Assembly (NCBI RefSeq): GCF_012927105.1
Contig: NZ_JABBFV010000004.1
Coordinates: forward strand, 269,065-333,064
Length of the DNA: 64,000 nt
Reading direction: 5' to 3'
Source of the DNA: Sphingobium psychrophilum
Lineage (GTDB): Bacteria; Pseudomonadota; Alphaproteobacteria; Sphingomonadales; Sphingomonadaceae
Below, in pieces: positions 1 through 9,427 of this stretch. Position 1 is the first letter of the stretch. The number at the start of each line of letters is the position of its first letter. The position numbers and the translations under genes are program-made. Below the pieces are notes generated by a model. The model ran no database searches, was not told the DNA's origin, and saw only the letters and a program-made list of their open reading frames with translations.

Positions 1-117
1 TGGCCCTGGCACGCGGCCGCCCATCTTGGCGCATCGGTGAAGGCCGCGCCGCAATATCTACGCTGCCAGCCGCGCCAATATCGGCATCTGTTCGATTCAG
101 CCAAGAACGGCGACTGA
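1..117 (+). CDS. C-terminal end of an unidentified protein (cut by window start)
   Basis: Frame 1 is open from the first base to a TGA at 115-117 and would encode the last 38 residues of a protein, ending in ...FDSAKNGD. Third codon positions are mostly G or C, as in neighbouring genes, and a strong terminator begins five bases after the stop, which supports a real gene end. The fragment is too short to assign to a family. It converges on pyrG. Confidence 0.45.
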   Translation, partial: WPWHAAAHLGASVKAAPQYLRCQPRQYRHLFDSAKNGD

Positions 118-121
118 AACG

Positions 122-149
122 AAAAACGGGGCCACCCGGCCCCGTTTTT
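122..149. terminator. Bidirectional intrinsic terminator
   Basis: A perfect 12-base inverted repeat (AAAAACGGGGCC, loop ACCC, GGCCCCGTTTTT) gives a GC-rich stem with a T-run on both strands. It lies between the partial plus-strand gene and the pyrG stop and can end transcription from both sides. Confidence 0.9.
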
Positions 150-151
150 GT

Positions 152-1783
152 TTACACCAACCGGCTCTGCTTGACCGCCGCTTCGATGAAGCTGGCGAAG
201 AGCGGGTGCGGGTCGAACGGCTTGGATTTCAATTCCGGGTGGAACTGCACGCCCACGAACCAGGGATGGTCGGGCCGCTCGACGATTTCAGGCAGCGTGC
301 CGTCGGGCGACATGCCGGAGAAGATCAGGCCGCCCTTTTCCAAAGGCTCGCGATAGCCAGCATTCACTTCATAGCGATGGCGATGCCGCTCGCTAATGTC
401 GTTGGTGCCGTAAATGCCCGCTACGACGCTGTTGCCGGTCAGCTTGGCGGGATAGGCACCCAGCCGCATCGTGCCGCCCAGGTCGGTGTCCGCGGTGCGC
501 TTCTGCAGGCCTTCGGTGCTCATCCATTCGGTGATGAGGCCGACGACCGGCTCGGACGTCTCGCCAAATTCCGTGGTGGAGGCCGCCGCGATGCCCGCGG
601 TGTTCCGTGCGCCCTCGATACAGGCCATCTGCATCCCCAGGCATATGCCGAAGAAGGGCACATTACGTTCGCGCGCGAATTTGACGCTGGCGATCTTGCC
701 TTCCGACCCGCGCACACCGAACCCGCCCGGCACCAGAATGCCGTGCATCGGCTCCAGGCTGGCGATGATATCATCGCCCTTCTCGAACAATTCGGCGTCG
801 ATCCACTTGACCTTCACCTTCACCCGGTTGGCCAGGCCACCATGGCTGAGCGCTTCGTAGAGCGACTTATAGGCGTCGAGCAGGCCGACATATTTGCCGA
901 CTACGCCGATCGTCACTTCGCCTTCGGGGTTTTGCTGGCGATCCATGATGTCGTCCCAGCGGGCGAGCTGGGGCGTCGGCGCATCCTTGATGCCAAAGGC
1001 GCGCAGCACTTCTTCATCCAGCCCTTCGGCATGATATTGATGCGGCACGGCGTAGATGCTGCGGGCGTCGAGCGCGGGAATGACCGCTTCGGGGCGCACG
1101 TTGCAGAACAGCGCGATCTTCTGGCGCTCGCTGTCGGGCAGCGGATGTTCGCAGCGGCACAGCAATATGTCGGGCTGAATGCCGAGCGAGGTCAGGTCGC
1201 GCACGCTGCGCTGGGTCGGCTTGGTCTTCAGCTCGCCGGCCGCCGCGATATAGGGCACCAGCGTTACATGGACGAAGATCGACTGGCCGCGATCCAGGTC
1301 GTTATGCAGCTGGCGAATCGCTTCCATGAAGGGCAGCGATTCGATGTCGCCCACCGTGCCGCCAATCTCGCACAGGACGAAATCGATATCGTCGGTGTCG
1401 GCCAGCGCGAACGCCTTGATCTCGTCGGTGACGTGCGGAATGACCTGCACCGTCGCGCCCAGATAATCGCCGCGCCGCTCGCGCTGGATGATCGTCTGAT
1501 AGACGCGACCCTGCGTCACATTGTCGCTCTGGCGCGCGGACACGCCGGTAAAGCGCTCATAATGGCCCAGGTCCAGGTCGGTTTCGGCCCCGTCGTCGGT
1601 TACATAGACTTCGCCATGCTGATAGGGCGACATCGTGCCCGGATCGACGTTGAGATAGGGGTCGAATTTCCGGATTCGCACACGGAAACCTCGCGCTTGC
1701 AACAAAGCTGCAAGCGAAGCAGCCATCAGGCCCTTGCCAAGCGAGGAGACCACGCCGCCGGTGATGAAAATATACCGCGTCAT
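152..1783 (-). CDS. pyrG: CTP synthase
   Basis: Makes CTP from UTP, ATP and glutamine, the last step of pyrimidine nucleotide synthesis, in the cytosol. The 543 residues match the usual length of about 545. The N-terminal synthetase domain starts [18 protein letters not shown], which includes the ATP-binding loop. The C-terminal class I glutamine amidotransferase domain has the nucleophile cysteine in [10 protein letters not shown] (near residue 380) and the His-Glu pair in [12 protein letters not shown]. It is the last gene of a tpiA-secG-pyrG group on the minus strand, a standard alphaproteobacterial order, and runs into the terminator at 122-149. Confidence 0.98.
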   Translation of the reverse strand: MTRYIFITGGVVSSLGKGLMAASLAALLQARGFRVRIRKFDPYLNVDPGTMSPYQHGEVYVTDDGAETDLDLGHYERFTGVSARQSDNVTQGRVYQTIIQRERRGDYLGATVQVIPHVTDEIKAFALADTDDIDFVLCEIGGTVGDIESLPFMEAIRQLHNDLDRGQSIFVHVTLVPYIAAAGELKTKPTQRSVRDLTSLGIQPDILLCRCEHPLPDSERQKIALFCNVRPEAVIPALDARSIYAVPHQYHAEGLDEEVLRAFGIKDAPTPQLARWDDIMDRQQNPEGEVTIGVVGKYVGLLDAYKSLYEALSHGGLANRVKVKVKWIDAELFEKGDDIIASLEPMHGILVPGGFGVRGSEGKIASVKFARERNVPFFGICLGMQMACIEGARNTAGIAAASTTEFGETSEPVVGLITEWMSTEGLQKRTADTDLGGTMRLGAYPAKLTGNSVVAGIYGTNDISERHRHRYEVNAGYREPLEKGGLIFSGMSPDGTLPEIVERPDHPWFVGVQFHPELKSKPFDPHPLFASFIEAAVKQSRLV

Positions 1784-1873
1784 GGGAGGAGTGGGTTAGC
1801 CTTTCAGGACAGCAAAGGGCAAGCGCGCGAATCCACGCACGCTTAAAAAAAGATCGAAAGATCGATGAAGGGA

Positions 1874-2251
1874 TTAGTTGGCGAGCGGAACCGCGCCATT
1901 GGCCGCGGGCGCGGACGCCGCATTGCTGGCGACGCCCGCCAGCGGATCGGCGTTACCGGCGGGCGCCGGGGCACCCTGCGTGGCCGGGGCCTGCTTCACC
2001 AGTGACGTGTCGATATCGCTCGGCGCATGACGCACCGACGCGATCACCGCCATCACGATCGACAAGGTGACGAAGATGGTCGCCAGTACCGTGGTCGATC
2101 GCGTCAGGAAATCCGCCGCGCCGCGCGCCGACATCAGGCCCGCCGGGCTGCCGCCTACGCCCAAACCGCCGCCTTCCGACTTCTGCATCAGGATGACGGC
2201 GACCAGCAGGGCTGCGATGATGGCCTGCACGACGAGAAGGAAGGTGAACAT
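1874..2251 (-). CDS. secG: Preprotein translocase subunit SecG
   Basis: Small inner-membrane subunit of the SecYEG channel that helps SecA-driven protein export. The 125 residues begin with a hydrophobic helix (MFTFLLVVQAIIAALLVAVI), followed by the typical LMQKSEGGGLG loop, a second helix near residues 53-73, and an Ala/Pro/Asn-rich tail common in alphaproteobacterial SecG. It lies between tpiA and pyrG on the same strand, about 90 bases before pyrG. No strong ribosome binding site is visible upstream of the chosen ATG. Confidence 0.95.
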   Translation of the reverse strand: MFTFLLVVQAIIAALLVAVILMQKSEGGGLGVGGSPAGLMSARGAADFLTRSTTVLATIFVTLSIVMAVIASVRHAPSDIDTSLVKQAPATQGAPAPAGNADPLAGVASNAASAPAANGAVPLAN

Positions 2252-2357
2252 GCGACGGGGTCCGGTACTTTAGGATGCGTTGGCGCGCACATAGCGACGA
2301 AGCGCCGTGGGGGCAACCGTTGCGGAGGCTGCGGCAGATATCCAGATTTCCAACATT

Positions 2358-2473
2358 CCGTTCGTGCTGAGTAGAGGCTGAGCGAAGTCGAAGCCTCATA
2401 TCGAAGCATCCGAGCAGGCCCAATCCTTCGATACACCACTTCGACAAACTCAGTGGTTACTCAGGACGAACGG
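2358..2473. repeat. Palindromic intergenic repeat, CCGTTCGT-CTGAG family (copy 1)
   Basis: Starts CCGTTCGTGCTGAGTAG and ends with the near-reverse complement (ACTCAGGACGAACGG). Inner segments AGCGAAGTCGAAGC and CACTTCGACAAACTCAG also pair imperfectly. The whole folds as one long interrupted hairpin in the secG-tpiA gap. Related copies lie at 41196-41314 and 44212-44265. The family is non-coding. Confidence 0.75.
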
Positions 2474-2498
2474 ATATTTTATCGCGAACTCCAGCGAA

Positions 2499-3260
2499 TC
2501 AAGCCGCCACCGCCAGCTTGCCGTCCGCCGCTTCCACGATCGGCGCGAATTTCGCCGCGGTCAGGCTCGCACCGCCGATCAGGCCGCCGTCGACGTCTGC
2601 AATGGCCAGCAATTCGGCCGCATTGGCGCCATTCATCGACCCGCCATAGAGGATGCGCACCTTGTCCGCTTCGCCGCCGATACGGGTGGCCAGCGCAGCG
2701 CGCAGCGCGCCATGCATGGTCGCGACCGCCTCCATGGTGGGGATGCGCCCGGTGCCGATCGCCCAGATCGGTTCATAGGCGACCGCCAGCCAGTCGGCCG
2801 ACGCGCCGTCGGGCAAGGATGCCAGCAATTGCGCGGACACCACCGCTTCGGCATCGCCCGCGTCCCGCACGTCCAGGCTTTCGCCCACGCATAATATGAC
2901 ATTAAGGCCCGCCGCCTTCGCCGCGATCGACTTGGCCGCGATATCCGCATTGGTTTCGCCGCGCGCCTCGCGCCGCTCGCTATGGCCAGTAATGACCCAG
3001 CTTGCCCCGGCTTCGGCCAGCATCTCGGCCGACAGCGACCCGGTATAGGCGCCGGTCATGTCCATATGGCAATTTTGCGCGCCGATGAACGCCGCGCCGC
3101 GCCGTTCCGACCCCGCCATGATCAGCGTCGCGGGCAGGCACAGCCCAACCTCGACCGCCGGATGCGCAGCGGCAAGCTTCCCGATCGCCTCCACTTCGTT
3201 CAGATGCGCGCGCATCCCGTTCATTTTCCAATTGCCGACAACCAGCTTGCGCCTGCCCAT
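2499..3260 (-). CDS. tpiA: Triose-phosphate isomerase
   Basis: Interconverts dihydroxyacetone phosphate and glyceraldehyde 3-phosphate in glycolysis and gluconeogenesis. The 253-residue TIM barrel starts MGRRKLVVGNWKMNG, with the substrate-binding Asn10 and Lys12. The electrophile His is in ITGHSERR and the catalytic Glu in AYEPIWAIGTG; the phosphate loop is near LYGGSMNG. The frame is open further upstream, but the ATG at 3260 gives the family length and has an AAAGGGA ribosome binding site. First gene of tpiA-secG-pyrG, divergent from ppiD. Confidence 0.97.
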   Translation of the reverse strand: MGRRKLVVGNWKMNGMRAHLNEVEAIGKLAAAHPAVEVGLCLPATLIMAGSERRGAAFIGAQNCHMDMTGAYTGSLSAEMLAEAGASWVITGHSERREARGETNADIAAKSIAAKAAGLNVILCVGESLDVRDAGDAEAVVSAQLLASLPDGASADWLAVAYEPIWAIGTGRIPTMEAVATMHGALRAALATRIGGEADKVRILYGGSMNGANAAELLAIADVDGGLIGGASLTAAKFAPIVEAADGKLAVAA

Positions 3261-3459
3261 CGATGCATTCCCTTTATTATTGCTGCACGTCGCCCCCCGC
3301 CCCTTCGCCGCCGGGCCTTGCCCTGGCGTCTCCCCGAACGAACCGGATGCTGCAAAAGGCGATGAACGGCGCTCGCGCATTTGTCCAGTCCAAGCCTTGC
3401 CGCCGCGCGCATCCGCGCTTAAAGCGGGCCGCCATAACGCCCGGAGTTCTGGAACACCC

Positions 3460-5409
3460 ATGCTTTCTGTCTTTCGCAGCTTCATCCGATCCAAATTCGG
3501 CGCGCTTTTCGCCATCCTCTTCCTGGGGGTGATCGCCGCGGCCTTCATCCTGGGGGACGTCACCAGCGGCAATTATGGCAGCGCACTGGGCGGCGGCGGG
3601 ACCGCGGCCAAGGCGGACGGCTACAATCTCACGGAAACGGAATTACAGGACAGGGTCCAGCGCGTGTTCGAAAATGCACGCCGCACCAACCCCGGCCTCC
3701 AGATCGGCGATTTCTTCGCGCAGGGCGGCGCGGCCCAGGTGTTCGACCAACTGGTAGCGTCCCTGACGCTCAAGGCGTTCGCTGACGATCAGGGCGTGCA
3801 TATCTCCAAACGGCTGGTCGATGCGCAAATCGCGCAGATCCCCGCGTTTCAGGATGCCGCCGGTAATTTCAGCAATGATAATTTCCGCGCGCTGCTGGTG
3901 CGCGAACGGCTGACCGAACAGGCGCTGCGCGATGATATCAGCCGCGAAATCCTCCAGCGCCACCTGCTCGCCCCGGTGGGCCTTGGCGTCAAGCTGACCG
4001 ACAGCATGGTCCTGCCCTATGCCTCGCTGCTGCTCGAAGCGCGCCAGGGCACGGTCGCGGCGATCCCGGCGGTCGCCTTCCTCGACGACAAGAACCCGAC
4101 CGACGCACAACTGGCCGACTATTATAAGAAGAACGCCAGCCGCTTCACCATCCCCGAACAGCGCCGCATCCGCTACGCCCTGATCGACGCCGAACGCTTC
4201 GCCCAGGCGGCCCAGCCGACCGAGGCGGAGATCAGCGCCAGCTACAATCAGAACAAGGCCGCCTATGCCGCGAAGCAAAGCCGGACCGTCGAGCAACTGG
4301 TGCTGCCGACAGAGGCCGGCGCCAAGGCGATCGCCGATCAGGTGAAGGGCGGCAAGTCGCTCGCCGCCGCCGCGCAGGGCGCGGGCCTTGCCGTCGCGAC
4401 GCTGGCGGACCAGAGCCGCGAGGCGCTGACCGCTACGGCGGGCAAGGCCGTCGCCGATACCGTGTTCGCGGGCAAGCAGGGTGACCTGATCGGTCCGGTG
4501 CGCGGATCGCTCGGCTGGCTGCTGCTGCGCGTCACCGCGACGAAGGAAACCCCCGCCCGTCCGCTCGACGCGGTGCGGGGCGAGATCGTCACGACGCTGC
4601 GCGCGCAGAAGGAAAAGCAACTGCTGTCCGACTTCACCGGCAAGATCGAGGATGCGATCGGCAATGGCGACAGTTTCGAGGAAGTGGTGAAAGATAACGG
4701 CCTGAAGCTGGAGACCAGCCCGCCCCTGCTCGCCACCGGCAAGCAGGTGAAGGACCAGGCCTATGCCGCCCCGGCCGACATCCAGCCGCTGCTCGCCCCG
4801 GTCTTTGCGATGAGCGCCGACGACGATGCGCAGCTGATCCCGATCACCCCGGACAAACGCTATGCCCTGGCCGCGCCGGGCGACATCGTCGCCGCCGCGC
4901 CGCCACCGCTGGCCGAAGTCAAGCAGCTGGTGTTGGCCCAATATAAGCTGAACGCCGGCAATCTGAAGGCAAAGGCGCTGGCCGAGCAGATCCAGGCGAA
5001 GGTCGCCAAGGGCGCTAAGCTGGCCGACGCCATCGCCCAGGCCGGCGTTAAGCTGCCCGCGCCGCAGATGCTGGGCGGCCGCCGCGCCGACATCATGCGC
5101 GGTGAACAGCGTCCTCCTGCCGAAGTCGCCATCCTCTTTGCGATGGCGGCGAACACGGTCAAGACGCTGCCGATCGGCCAGGATCGCGGCTATTTCGTCG
5201 TGCAACTCAACGCGATCGAGCGCGGCGACGCCAAGAACCAGCCCGCCTTGCTGAACCAGGTCCGCACCCAGCTCGCCGATGTGGTCGGTCAGGAATATGG
5301 CCAGCAATTCGAACGCGCGATCGAAAAGGAACTGGGCGTCACCCGCAACGCCAAGGCCGTGGAGCAGGTCCGCAGCGCCCTCGCCGCTACCAACAGCGGC
5401 GATCAGTAA
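3460..5409 (+). CDS. PpiD-like membrane-anchored peptidyl-prolyl isomerase/chaperone (SurA N-terminal domain)
   Basis: Periplasmic folding helper tethered to the inner membrane. The 649 residues begin with a short basic stretch and one membrane helix (about residues 12-34, FGALFAILFLGVIAAAFILG), then a SurA_N-type helical region, a parvulin domain around residues 265-370 and a long alpha-helical C-terminal part. The start at 3460 is chosen because MLSVFRSFIRSKFG is the classic PpiD N-terminus. trpE follows after one base, so the two are cotranscribed. It is divergent from tpiA. The parvulin core looks diverged, so the protein may act mainly as a chaperone (inference). Confidence 0.9.
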   Translation: MLSVFRSFIRSKFGALFAILFLGVIAAAFILGDVTSGNYGSALGGGGTAAKADGYNLTETELQDRVQRVFENARRTNPGLQIGDFFAQGGAAQVFDQLVASLTLKAFADDQGVHISKRLVDAQIAQIPAFQDAAGNFSNDNFRALLVRERLTEQALRDDISREILQRHLLAPVGLGVKLTDSMVLPYASLLLEARQGTVAAIPAVAFLDDKNPTDAQLADYYKKNASRFTIPEQRRIRYALIDAERFAQAAQPTEAEISASYNQNKAAYAAKQSRTVEQLVLPTEAGAKAIADQVKGGKSLAAAAQGAGLAVATLADQSREALTATAGKAVADTVFAGKQGDLIGPVRGSLGWLLLRVTATKETPARPLDAVRGEIVTTLRAQKEKQLLSDFTGKIEDAIGNGDSFEEVVKDNGLKLETSPPLLATGKQVKDQAYAAPADIQPLLAPVFAMSADDDAQLIPITPDKRYALAAPGDIVAAAPPPLAEVKQLVLAQYKLNAGNLKAKALAEQIQAKVAKGAKLADAIAQAGVKLPAPQMLGGRRADIMRGEQRPPAEVAILFAMAANTVKTLPIGQDRGYFVVQLNAIERGDAKNQPALLNQVRTQLADVVGQEYGQQFERAIEKELGVTRNAKAVEQVRSALAATNSGDQ

Positions 5410-5410
5410 G

Positions 5411-6934
5411 ATGGCGGCGATCGGCGGGACGGCAGACGGCGTAGAGACTGCGCGCGCGGCGCTTTTGCGTGGCGAATCGGCGCTGGTGTGGCGGCGGCAG
5501 ATCGCCGACACCGACACGCCGATCTCCGCCGCGCTCAAACTGTTCGAACCCGATCGCGGCGATTATCTGCTGGAATCGGTGGAGGGCGGCGCGGTGCGCG
5601 GCCGCCACAGCCTGATCGGCCTTGCCCCCGACCTCGTCTTCCGCGCCAATGGCCAGGATGCCGAAATCAACCGCCATTGGGCGACCGATCGCGACGCCTT
5701 CGTCCCCGAAAGTGCCGGCGCGCTCGATGCGTTGCGCGCGCTGGTGGCTGAATGTCGCGCCGCGATGGACCCCGCTTTGCCCGCCGCGCTCGCCTGCCTC
5801 GTCGGCTATTTCGGTTATGAGACGGTCGGGCTGGTCGAAAAACTGCCCCGCCCCGCCGCCAACCCCATCGGCGTGCCCGACATGCTGTTTGTGCGGCCGA
5901 CCGTGATCCTCGTTTTCGATCGCCTTGCCGACGCGCTCTATCTGGTCGCCCCGGTCTGGAAGGGCAGCTTCATCGACGCGGATCGGGCTATCGAGGAAGC
6001 GCTGGAGCGGATCGACGCCACCGCCGCCCGCCTCGCCGCCCCCCTGCCCGCCGTCCCCGTCCCGGCCACCATCGCCGACGTCGCCGTTACCCCGGTGCTG
6101 GAGCCGGGCCGCTATGCGCAGATGGTCGACAAGGCGAAGGACTATATCGTCGCGGGCGATATCTTTCAGGTGGTGCTGGCCCAGCGCTTCACCAGCCCCT
6201 TTACCCTGCCGCCGATCGCCCTTTATCGCGCGCTGCGGCGGATCAATCCGTCGCCCTTCCTTTATTATCTGGACCTGCCCGGTTTCGCGCTGATCGGCTC
6301 GTCACCCGAAATCCTGGTTCGCGCTCGCGACGGCGAAGTCACCATCCGCCCGATCGCCGGCACCCGCCCTCGCGGCAAGAACGCGGTCGAGGACGCCGAC
6401 AACCGGACAAGCCTGCTCGCCGATCCCAAGGAGCGGGCCGAACATCTGATGCTGCTGGACCTGGGCCGCAACGATGTCGGCCGCGTGGCGACCGCCGGCA
6501 GCGTCACCGTGACCGACAGCTACACCGTCGAATTTTACAGCCATGTGATGCACATCGTCTCCAACGTCGTGGGCCGCCTGTCCCTGGAGAAAGACGCTAT
6601 CGACGCGCTGTTCGCGGGCTTCCCGGCGGGCACCGTGTCGGGCGCGCCCAAGGTCCGCGCCTGCGAGATCATTGCCGAACTGGAGCCGGAAACGCGCGGT
6701 GCCTATGCCGGCGGCGTCGGCTATTTCGGCCCGGACGGCAATATGGACAGCTGCATCGTGCTGCGCACCGCGGTCCTCAAGGACGGCATCATGCATGTTC
6801 AGGCGGGCGCGGGCATCGTCGCTGATTCGACCGCCGAATATGAACAGCGCGAATGCGAAGCCAAGAGCGGCGCATTGCTGGCCGCCGCGCGCGAAGCGGT
6901 GACGCTGGCGCGGGAAGCCGGCTTCGGGCAGTAA
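5411..6934 (+). CDS. trpE: Anthranilate synthase component I
   Basis: Converts chorismate to anthranilate with ammonia from the TrpG subunit, the first committed step of tryptophan synthesis. The 507 residues have an N-terminal regulatory domain including the LLES motif of the tryptophan-binding site (DYLLESVEGG). The chorismate-binding domain carries GDIFQVVLAQRF, PIAGTRPRGKN, DLGRNDVGRVA and GTVSGAPKVRA. The ATG lies one base after the ppiD stop. No trpG, trpD or trpC is in the window and no leader-peptide attenuator fits in the one-base gap, so feedback inhibition is the only control visible here. Confidence 0.97.
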   Translation: MAAIGGTADGVETARAALLRGESALVWRRQIADTDTPISAALKLFEPDRGDYLLESVEGGAVRGRHSLIGLAPDLVFRANGQDAEINRHWATDRDAFVPESAGALDALRALVAECRAAMDPALPAALACLVGYFGYETVGLVEKLPRPAANPIGVPDMLFVRPTVILVFDRLADALYLVAPVWKGSFIDADRAIEEALERIDATAARLAAPLPAVPVPATIADVAVTPVLEPGRYAQMVDKAKDYIVAGDIFQVVLAQRFTSPFTLPPIALYRALRRINPSPFLYYLDLPGFALIGSSPEILVRARDGEVTIRPIAGTRPRGKNAVEDADNRTSLLADPKERAEHLMLLDLGRNDVGRVATAGSVTVTDSYTVEFYSHVMHIVSNVVGRLSLEKDAIDALFAGFPAGTVSGAPKVRACEIIAELEPETRGAYAGGVGYFGPDGNMDSCIVLRTAVLKDGIMHVQAGAGIVADSTAEYEQRECEAKSGALLAAAREAVTLAREAGFGQ

Positions 6935-6938
6935 AGGC

Positions 6939-7664
6939 TCACCTGCACGCTCGCCCGCCCATCGCGCCCCGCTCCGCCTGGTCCAGATGGAAATGGTCGC
7001 GATGCGCGGCGTTATAGTCGGGCGACAGCACGGTCGAAAACAGCCCGCACGCCCCGTCGCGCACCGCGCGCAGAAATTCCGCGTCTTTTCCCTCGCCCTT
7101 CCAGTCGTTCAGCACGCTGACCTGCCGCCCGTCCTTCAGCACGAAAGCCGCGACGTCGATCGCATCGGCGGTGGCATGTTCGCTATAATCGCCCTGGCTG
7201 CGGCCATAGATGCGCCGACAACTATAGCTGCCGAAATGGCGGATACTGCGCACCGGCGCGCCATAGATGCGCTGCGCGGCCGGTTGCACCACCTGCCATT
7301 CCCACAGCTTGAGCGCGGCTACCACCGGACAGGATGGCGCCACCGCGGCCGGCACTAATGCAATAGCATCCCTGTCGGCCCGCAACCGCACCGCATCGGC
7401 ATAGCGGCACTGGTCCGCCCCGCCCGGCTGCACCGCGACATAGTCCACCCCGGCCCGGTCGAGCAGCGCCCGGCACGCCGCACCGTCGCCGGTCAGCGCC
7501 GCCAGCTTGCGCCCGGTGAACAGGCCGACCGGCTGCGCCAGGTCCAGATCGGTCCAGGGCAGATCCTGCGGCCGCTGCCGCAACCAAGCATAAGCCAGCA
7601 GGATCAGGGCAAGGGATGCAGCCAGCCAGAGCAGGCGGCGCAGGGTCAGATGAAGTCGTCGCAT
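6939..7664 (-). CDS. Extensin-like C-terminal domain protein (membrane-anchored)
   Basis: 241 residues with one N-terminal membrane helix (about residues 10-27) and a periplasmic extensin_C-type domain. Recognisable parts are the conserved cysteines (GAACRALL, CRYADAVRL, GSYSCRRIYG, GACGLFSTV) and the ending DYNAAHRDHFHLDQAERG, whose His-rich HRDHFHLD resembles the metal-binding region of peptidoglycan-peptidase folds. A cell-wall role is inferred; the biochemical function of bacterial members is poorly defined. The ATG is three bases after the upstream Nudix stop, so they form an operon. It converges on trpE with four bases between stops. Confidence 0.85.
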   Translation of the reverse strand: MRRLHLTLRRLLWLAASLALILLAYAWLRQRPQDLPWTDLDLAQPVGLFTGRKLAALTGDGAACRALLDRAGVDYVAVQPGGADQCRYADAVRLRADRDAIALVPAAVAPSCPVVAALKLWEWQVVQPAAQRIYGAPVRSIRHFGSYSCRRIYGRSQGDYSEHATADAIDVAAFVLKDGRQVSVLNDWKGEGKDAEFLRAVRDGACGLFSTVLSPDYNAAHRDHFHLDQAERGAMGGRACR

Positions 7665-7667
7665 CCC

Positions 7668-8453
7668 CTAAGCACGCCGGACCTGCCGCATCGGTTCCGA
7701 CGTGACGGGATAACCCAGATGGGTCGGGATGCAGAGATGGGTTTCCCCCTCACGCTCCTCCCGCCATGGCCGCACCTTGTCTACCGGATAGGACAGGGCA
7801 TGGGCGACCAAGGCATCATGATCCGCATGGAGCGCCAGCCGCTCCAGATTGCGCCGCGTGGGAAAGATCACCTGCGCCTCGCCCGCATCCGCCTTCGCCA
7901 GCGTGTCCGCCGCGCTGCTCCAGAACAGGCGCACATTCTCGGTCGTGTCGACGCTCGCCACCTGTCCTTGCGGCGCGCGCGCCAGATAGAATCGCGTGTC
8001 GAATACCCGCCGCGCCCGCTCGAACGGCGCGGGGTGCCAGCGTGCAAACGGCGTCAGCGCATCCAGCGCGATCCCCAGCCCCAGCCGCTCCAGCATCGCG
8101 CCCATCGTCCGCCCGTCATGCAACCCGTCGCGCAGCCGCAGCACCGCAGCCGCGTCCACCGCGCCGGTCAGGCCGATCCCCAGCCCGCTTTCCTCGATCG
8201 TTTCGCGGATGGCGGCGATCCGCCCGGCCGCCTCGTCCGGCTCCAGCCCGTGGTCGATTGCGCGCGCCAGCGCATGATCGCCCTCATCCACCGCGCCGCC
8301 GGGAAAGACCAGCGCGCCCGCGGCAAAGGCCATGGTCGATGCGCGCTCCACCATCAGCAAATCAGGCGGGCCATCATGCCGGTCGCGCACGATGACCACC
8401 GTGGCGGCCGGGCGGCCCCTATCCGTTTCACCGGCATCTGTTTCGATTGTCAT
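7668..8453 (-). CDS. Nudix hydrolase with insertion in the Nudix box (NUDT19/CoA-pyrophosphatase-like)
   Basis: Predicted hydrolase of nucleoside diphosphates linked to another group. The 261 residues contain AFAAGALVFPGGAVDEGD and, after an insertion, AAIRETIEESGLGIG, so the usual G-x5-E-x7-RE-x2-EE-x-G box is split, as in NUDT19-type proteins often acting on CoA derivatives. The substrate here is unknown. The start at 8453 (MTIETD) has AGAGCGG upstream; an alternative ATG at 8471 adds six residues. It precedes the extensin-like gene with three bases between them. Confidence 0.8.
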   Translation of the reverse strand: MTIETDAGETDRGRPAATVVIVRDRHDGPPDLLMVERASTMAFAAGALVFPGGAVDEGDHALARAIDHGLEPDEAAGRIAAIRETIEESGLGIGLTGAVDAAAVLRLRDGLHDGRTMGAMLERLGLGIALDALTPFARWHPAPFERARRVFDTRFYLARAPQGQVASVDTTENVRLFWSSAADTLAKADAGEAQVIFPTRRNLERLALHADHDALVAHALSYPVDKVRPWREEREGETHLCIPTHLGYPVTSEPMRQVRRA

Positions 8454-8517
8454 GGAAACCGCTCTACGCATGTCATGCGCCAGCGGTAAAGTCTTCGGTT
8501 CAACCCTGGGAAGGGGT

Positions 8518-8593
<76 letters not shown>

Positions 8594-8841
8594 CGAAGGA
8601 GCGCTGCCTATAAGCGAGCGATTTGGCCCATGCAACCGTCTTTTGCACAAAAAGTCGCAAGCGCGGCTGATCTGGATCAAGCCGCTGGGAAAGCGCGGCT
8701 TTCTGGCGCGACGGAGCGCCCGGCAGGGAGGACATTACCCCTGCGTAACTGCCCGGTCGCCCGACCGCGCGTTCCCATGCCCGCTTGCGCCGACCCTATG
8801 GACAATGCCAAGGCTGCGGCTCTATCCTGATCGAGGCCGCC

Positions 8842-9180
8842 ATGCCCACTATACTGCTGCTGATCGTCTCCAACCTGTTCATGACCGTCGCCTGGTACTG
8901 GCATCTCAAAGGCGGGATGGATAAACCGATCCTGCTGGTGATCATGATCAGCTGGGGCATCGCCTTCTTCGAATATTGCCTGGCCGTCCCCGCCAATCGC
9001 ATCGGCTTCGCCCATGGGTGGAGCGCGGGCCAGCTAAAAGTCGCGCAGGAAGCGATCGCCCTTGTCATTTTCGGCGGCTTCATGGTGACGGTGCTGGGCG
9101 AGCCGCTGCACTGGCGCCACCTCGCCGCCTTCGCCTGCATCATGGGCGCGGTGGGATTCCTGTTCGTCGGGCGCAGTTGA
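8842..9180 (+). CDS. DUF486 / DMT-superfamily small membrane protein
   Basis: 112 residues forming four likely membrane helices (TILLLIVSNLFMTVAWYWHL, PILLVIMISWGIAFFEYCLA, a third near LVIFGGFMVTVL, and HLAAFACIMGAVGFLFVG). The conserved NxxMTxAWYxHLK start, FEYxxAVPANRIG and GxFSAxQLKxxQE-like segments fit the DUF486 family, distantly related to drug/metabolite transporters. The ATG at 8842 is preceded by a GAGG ribosome binding site. The transported substrate, if any, is unknown. Confidence 0.85.
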   Translation: MPTILLLIVSNLFMTVAWYWHLKGGMDKPILLVIMISWGIAFFEYCLAVPANRIGFAHGWSAGQLKVAQEAIALVIFGGFMVTVLGEPLHWRHLAAFACIMGAVGFLFVGRS

Positions 9181-9244
9181 CGCAGCGTCAGGGAACTTCG
9201 GTCGCGCCTGCGCGCTGAGAGACGACCATGAAGAAGGAGTTCCC

Positions 9245-9427
9245 ATGAAGAACGTAATTGGCACGGTCATTGGCGCGGCGATCGATCGCAAGGACGGCGA
9301 CAGCGGCGTCAAGGGCGCTGTTCTGGGTTATATGGCATCGGGCGCGGCTAAGACCGTCGGCAAGCTCGGCGTGCTGGCCGCGATCGGCTACGGCGTGGTC
9401 AATCTGGTCCGTCGTCGGCGCGCCTAA
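9245..9427 (+). CDS. Small conserved-type hypothetical protein, 60 aa
   Basis: A 60-residue basic protein ([20 protein letters not shown]..., ending NLVRRRRA) with a Gly/Ala/Val-rich stretch around residues 34-52 that could be one amphipathic or membrane helix. A very good ribosome binding site (GAAGGAG) sits nine bases before the ATG, which makes translation likely. The stop overlaps the convergent queA stop by three bases. I do not recognise a function. Confidence 0.7.
   Translation: MKNVIGTVIGAAIDRKDGDSGVKGAVLGYMASGAAKTVGKLGVLAAIGYGVVNLVRRRRA

Noticed and set aside
206..1846. Long open frame antisense to pyrG (about 546 codons)
   Set aside because: It mirrors the GC-rich codon bias of pyrG; the product is His/Ala/Arg-rich without motifs and pyrG is unmistakable.
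3643..5538. Open frame of about 631 codons antisense to ppiD
   Set aside because: No motifs, runs across the ppiD-trpE junction and is explained by codon bias.
8594..8841. tRNA-Ala as an integration site for a mobile element
   Set aside because: No integrase and no repeated tRNA 3' end within the following kilobases.
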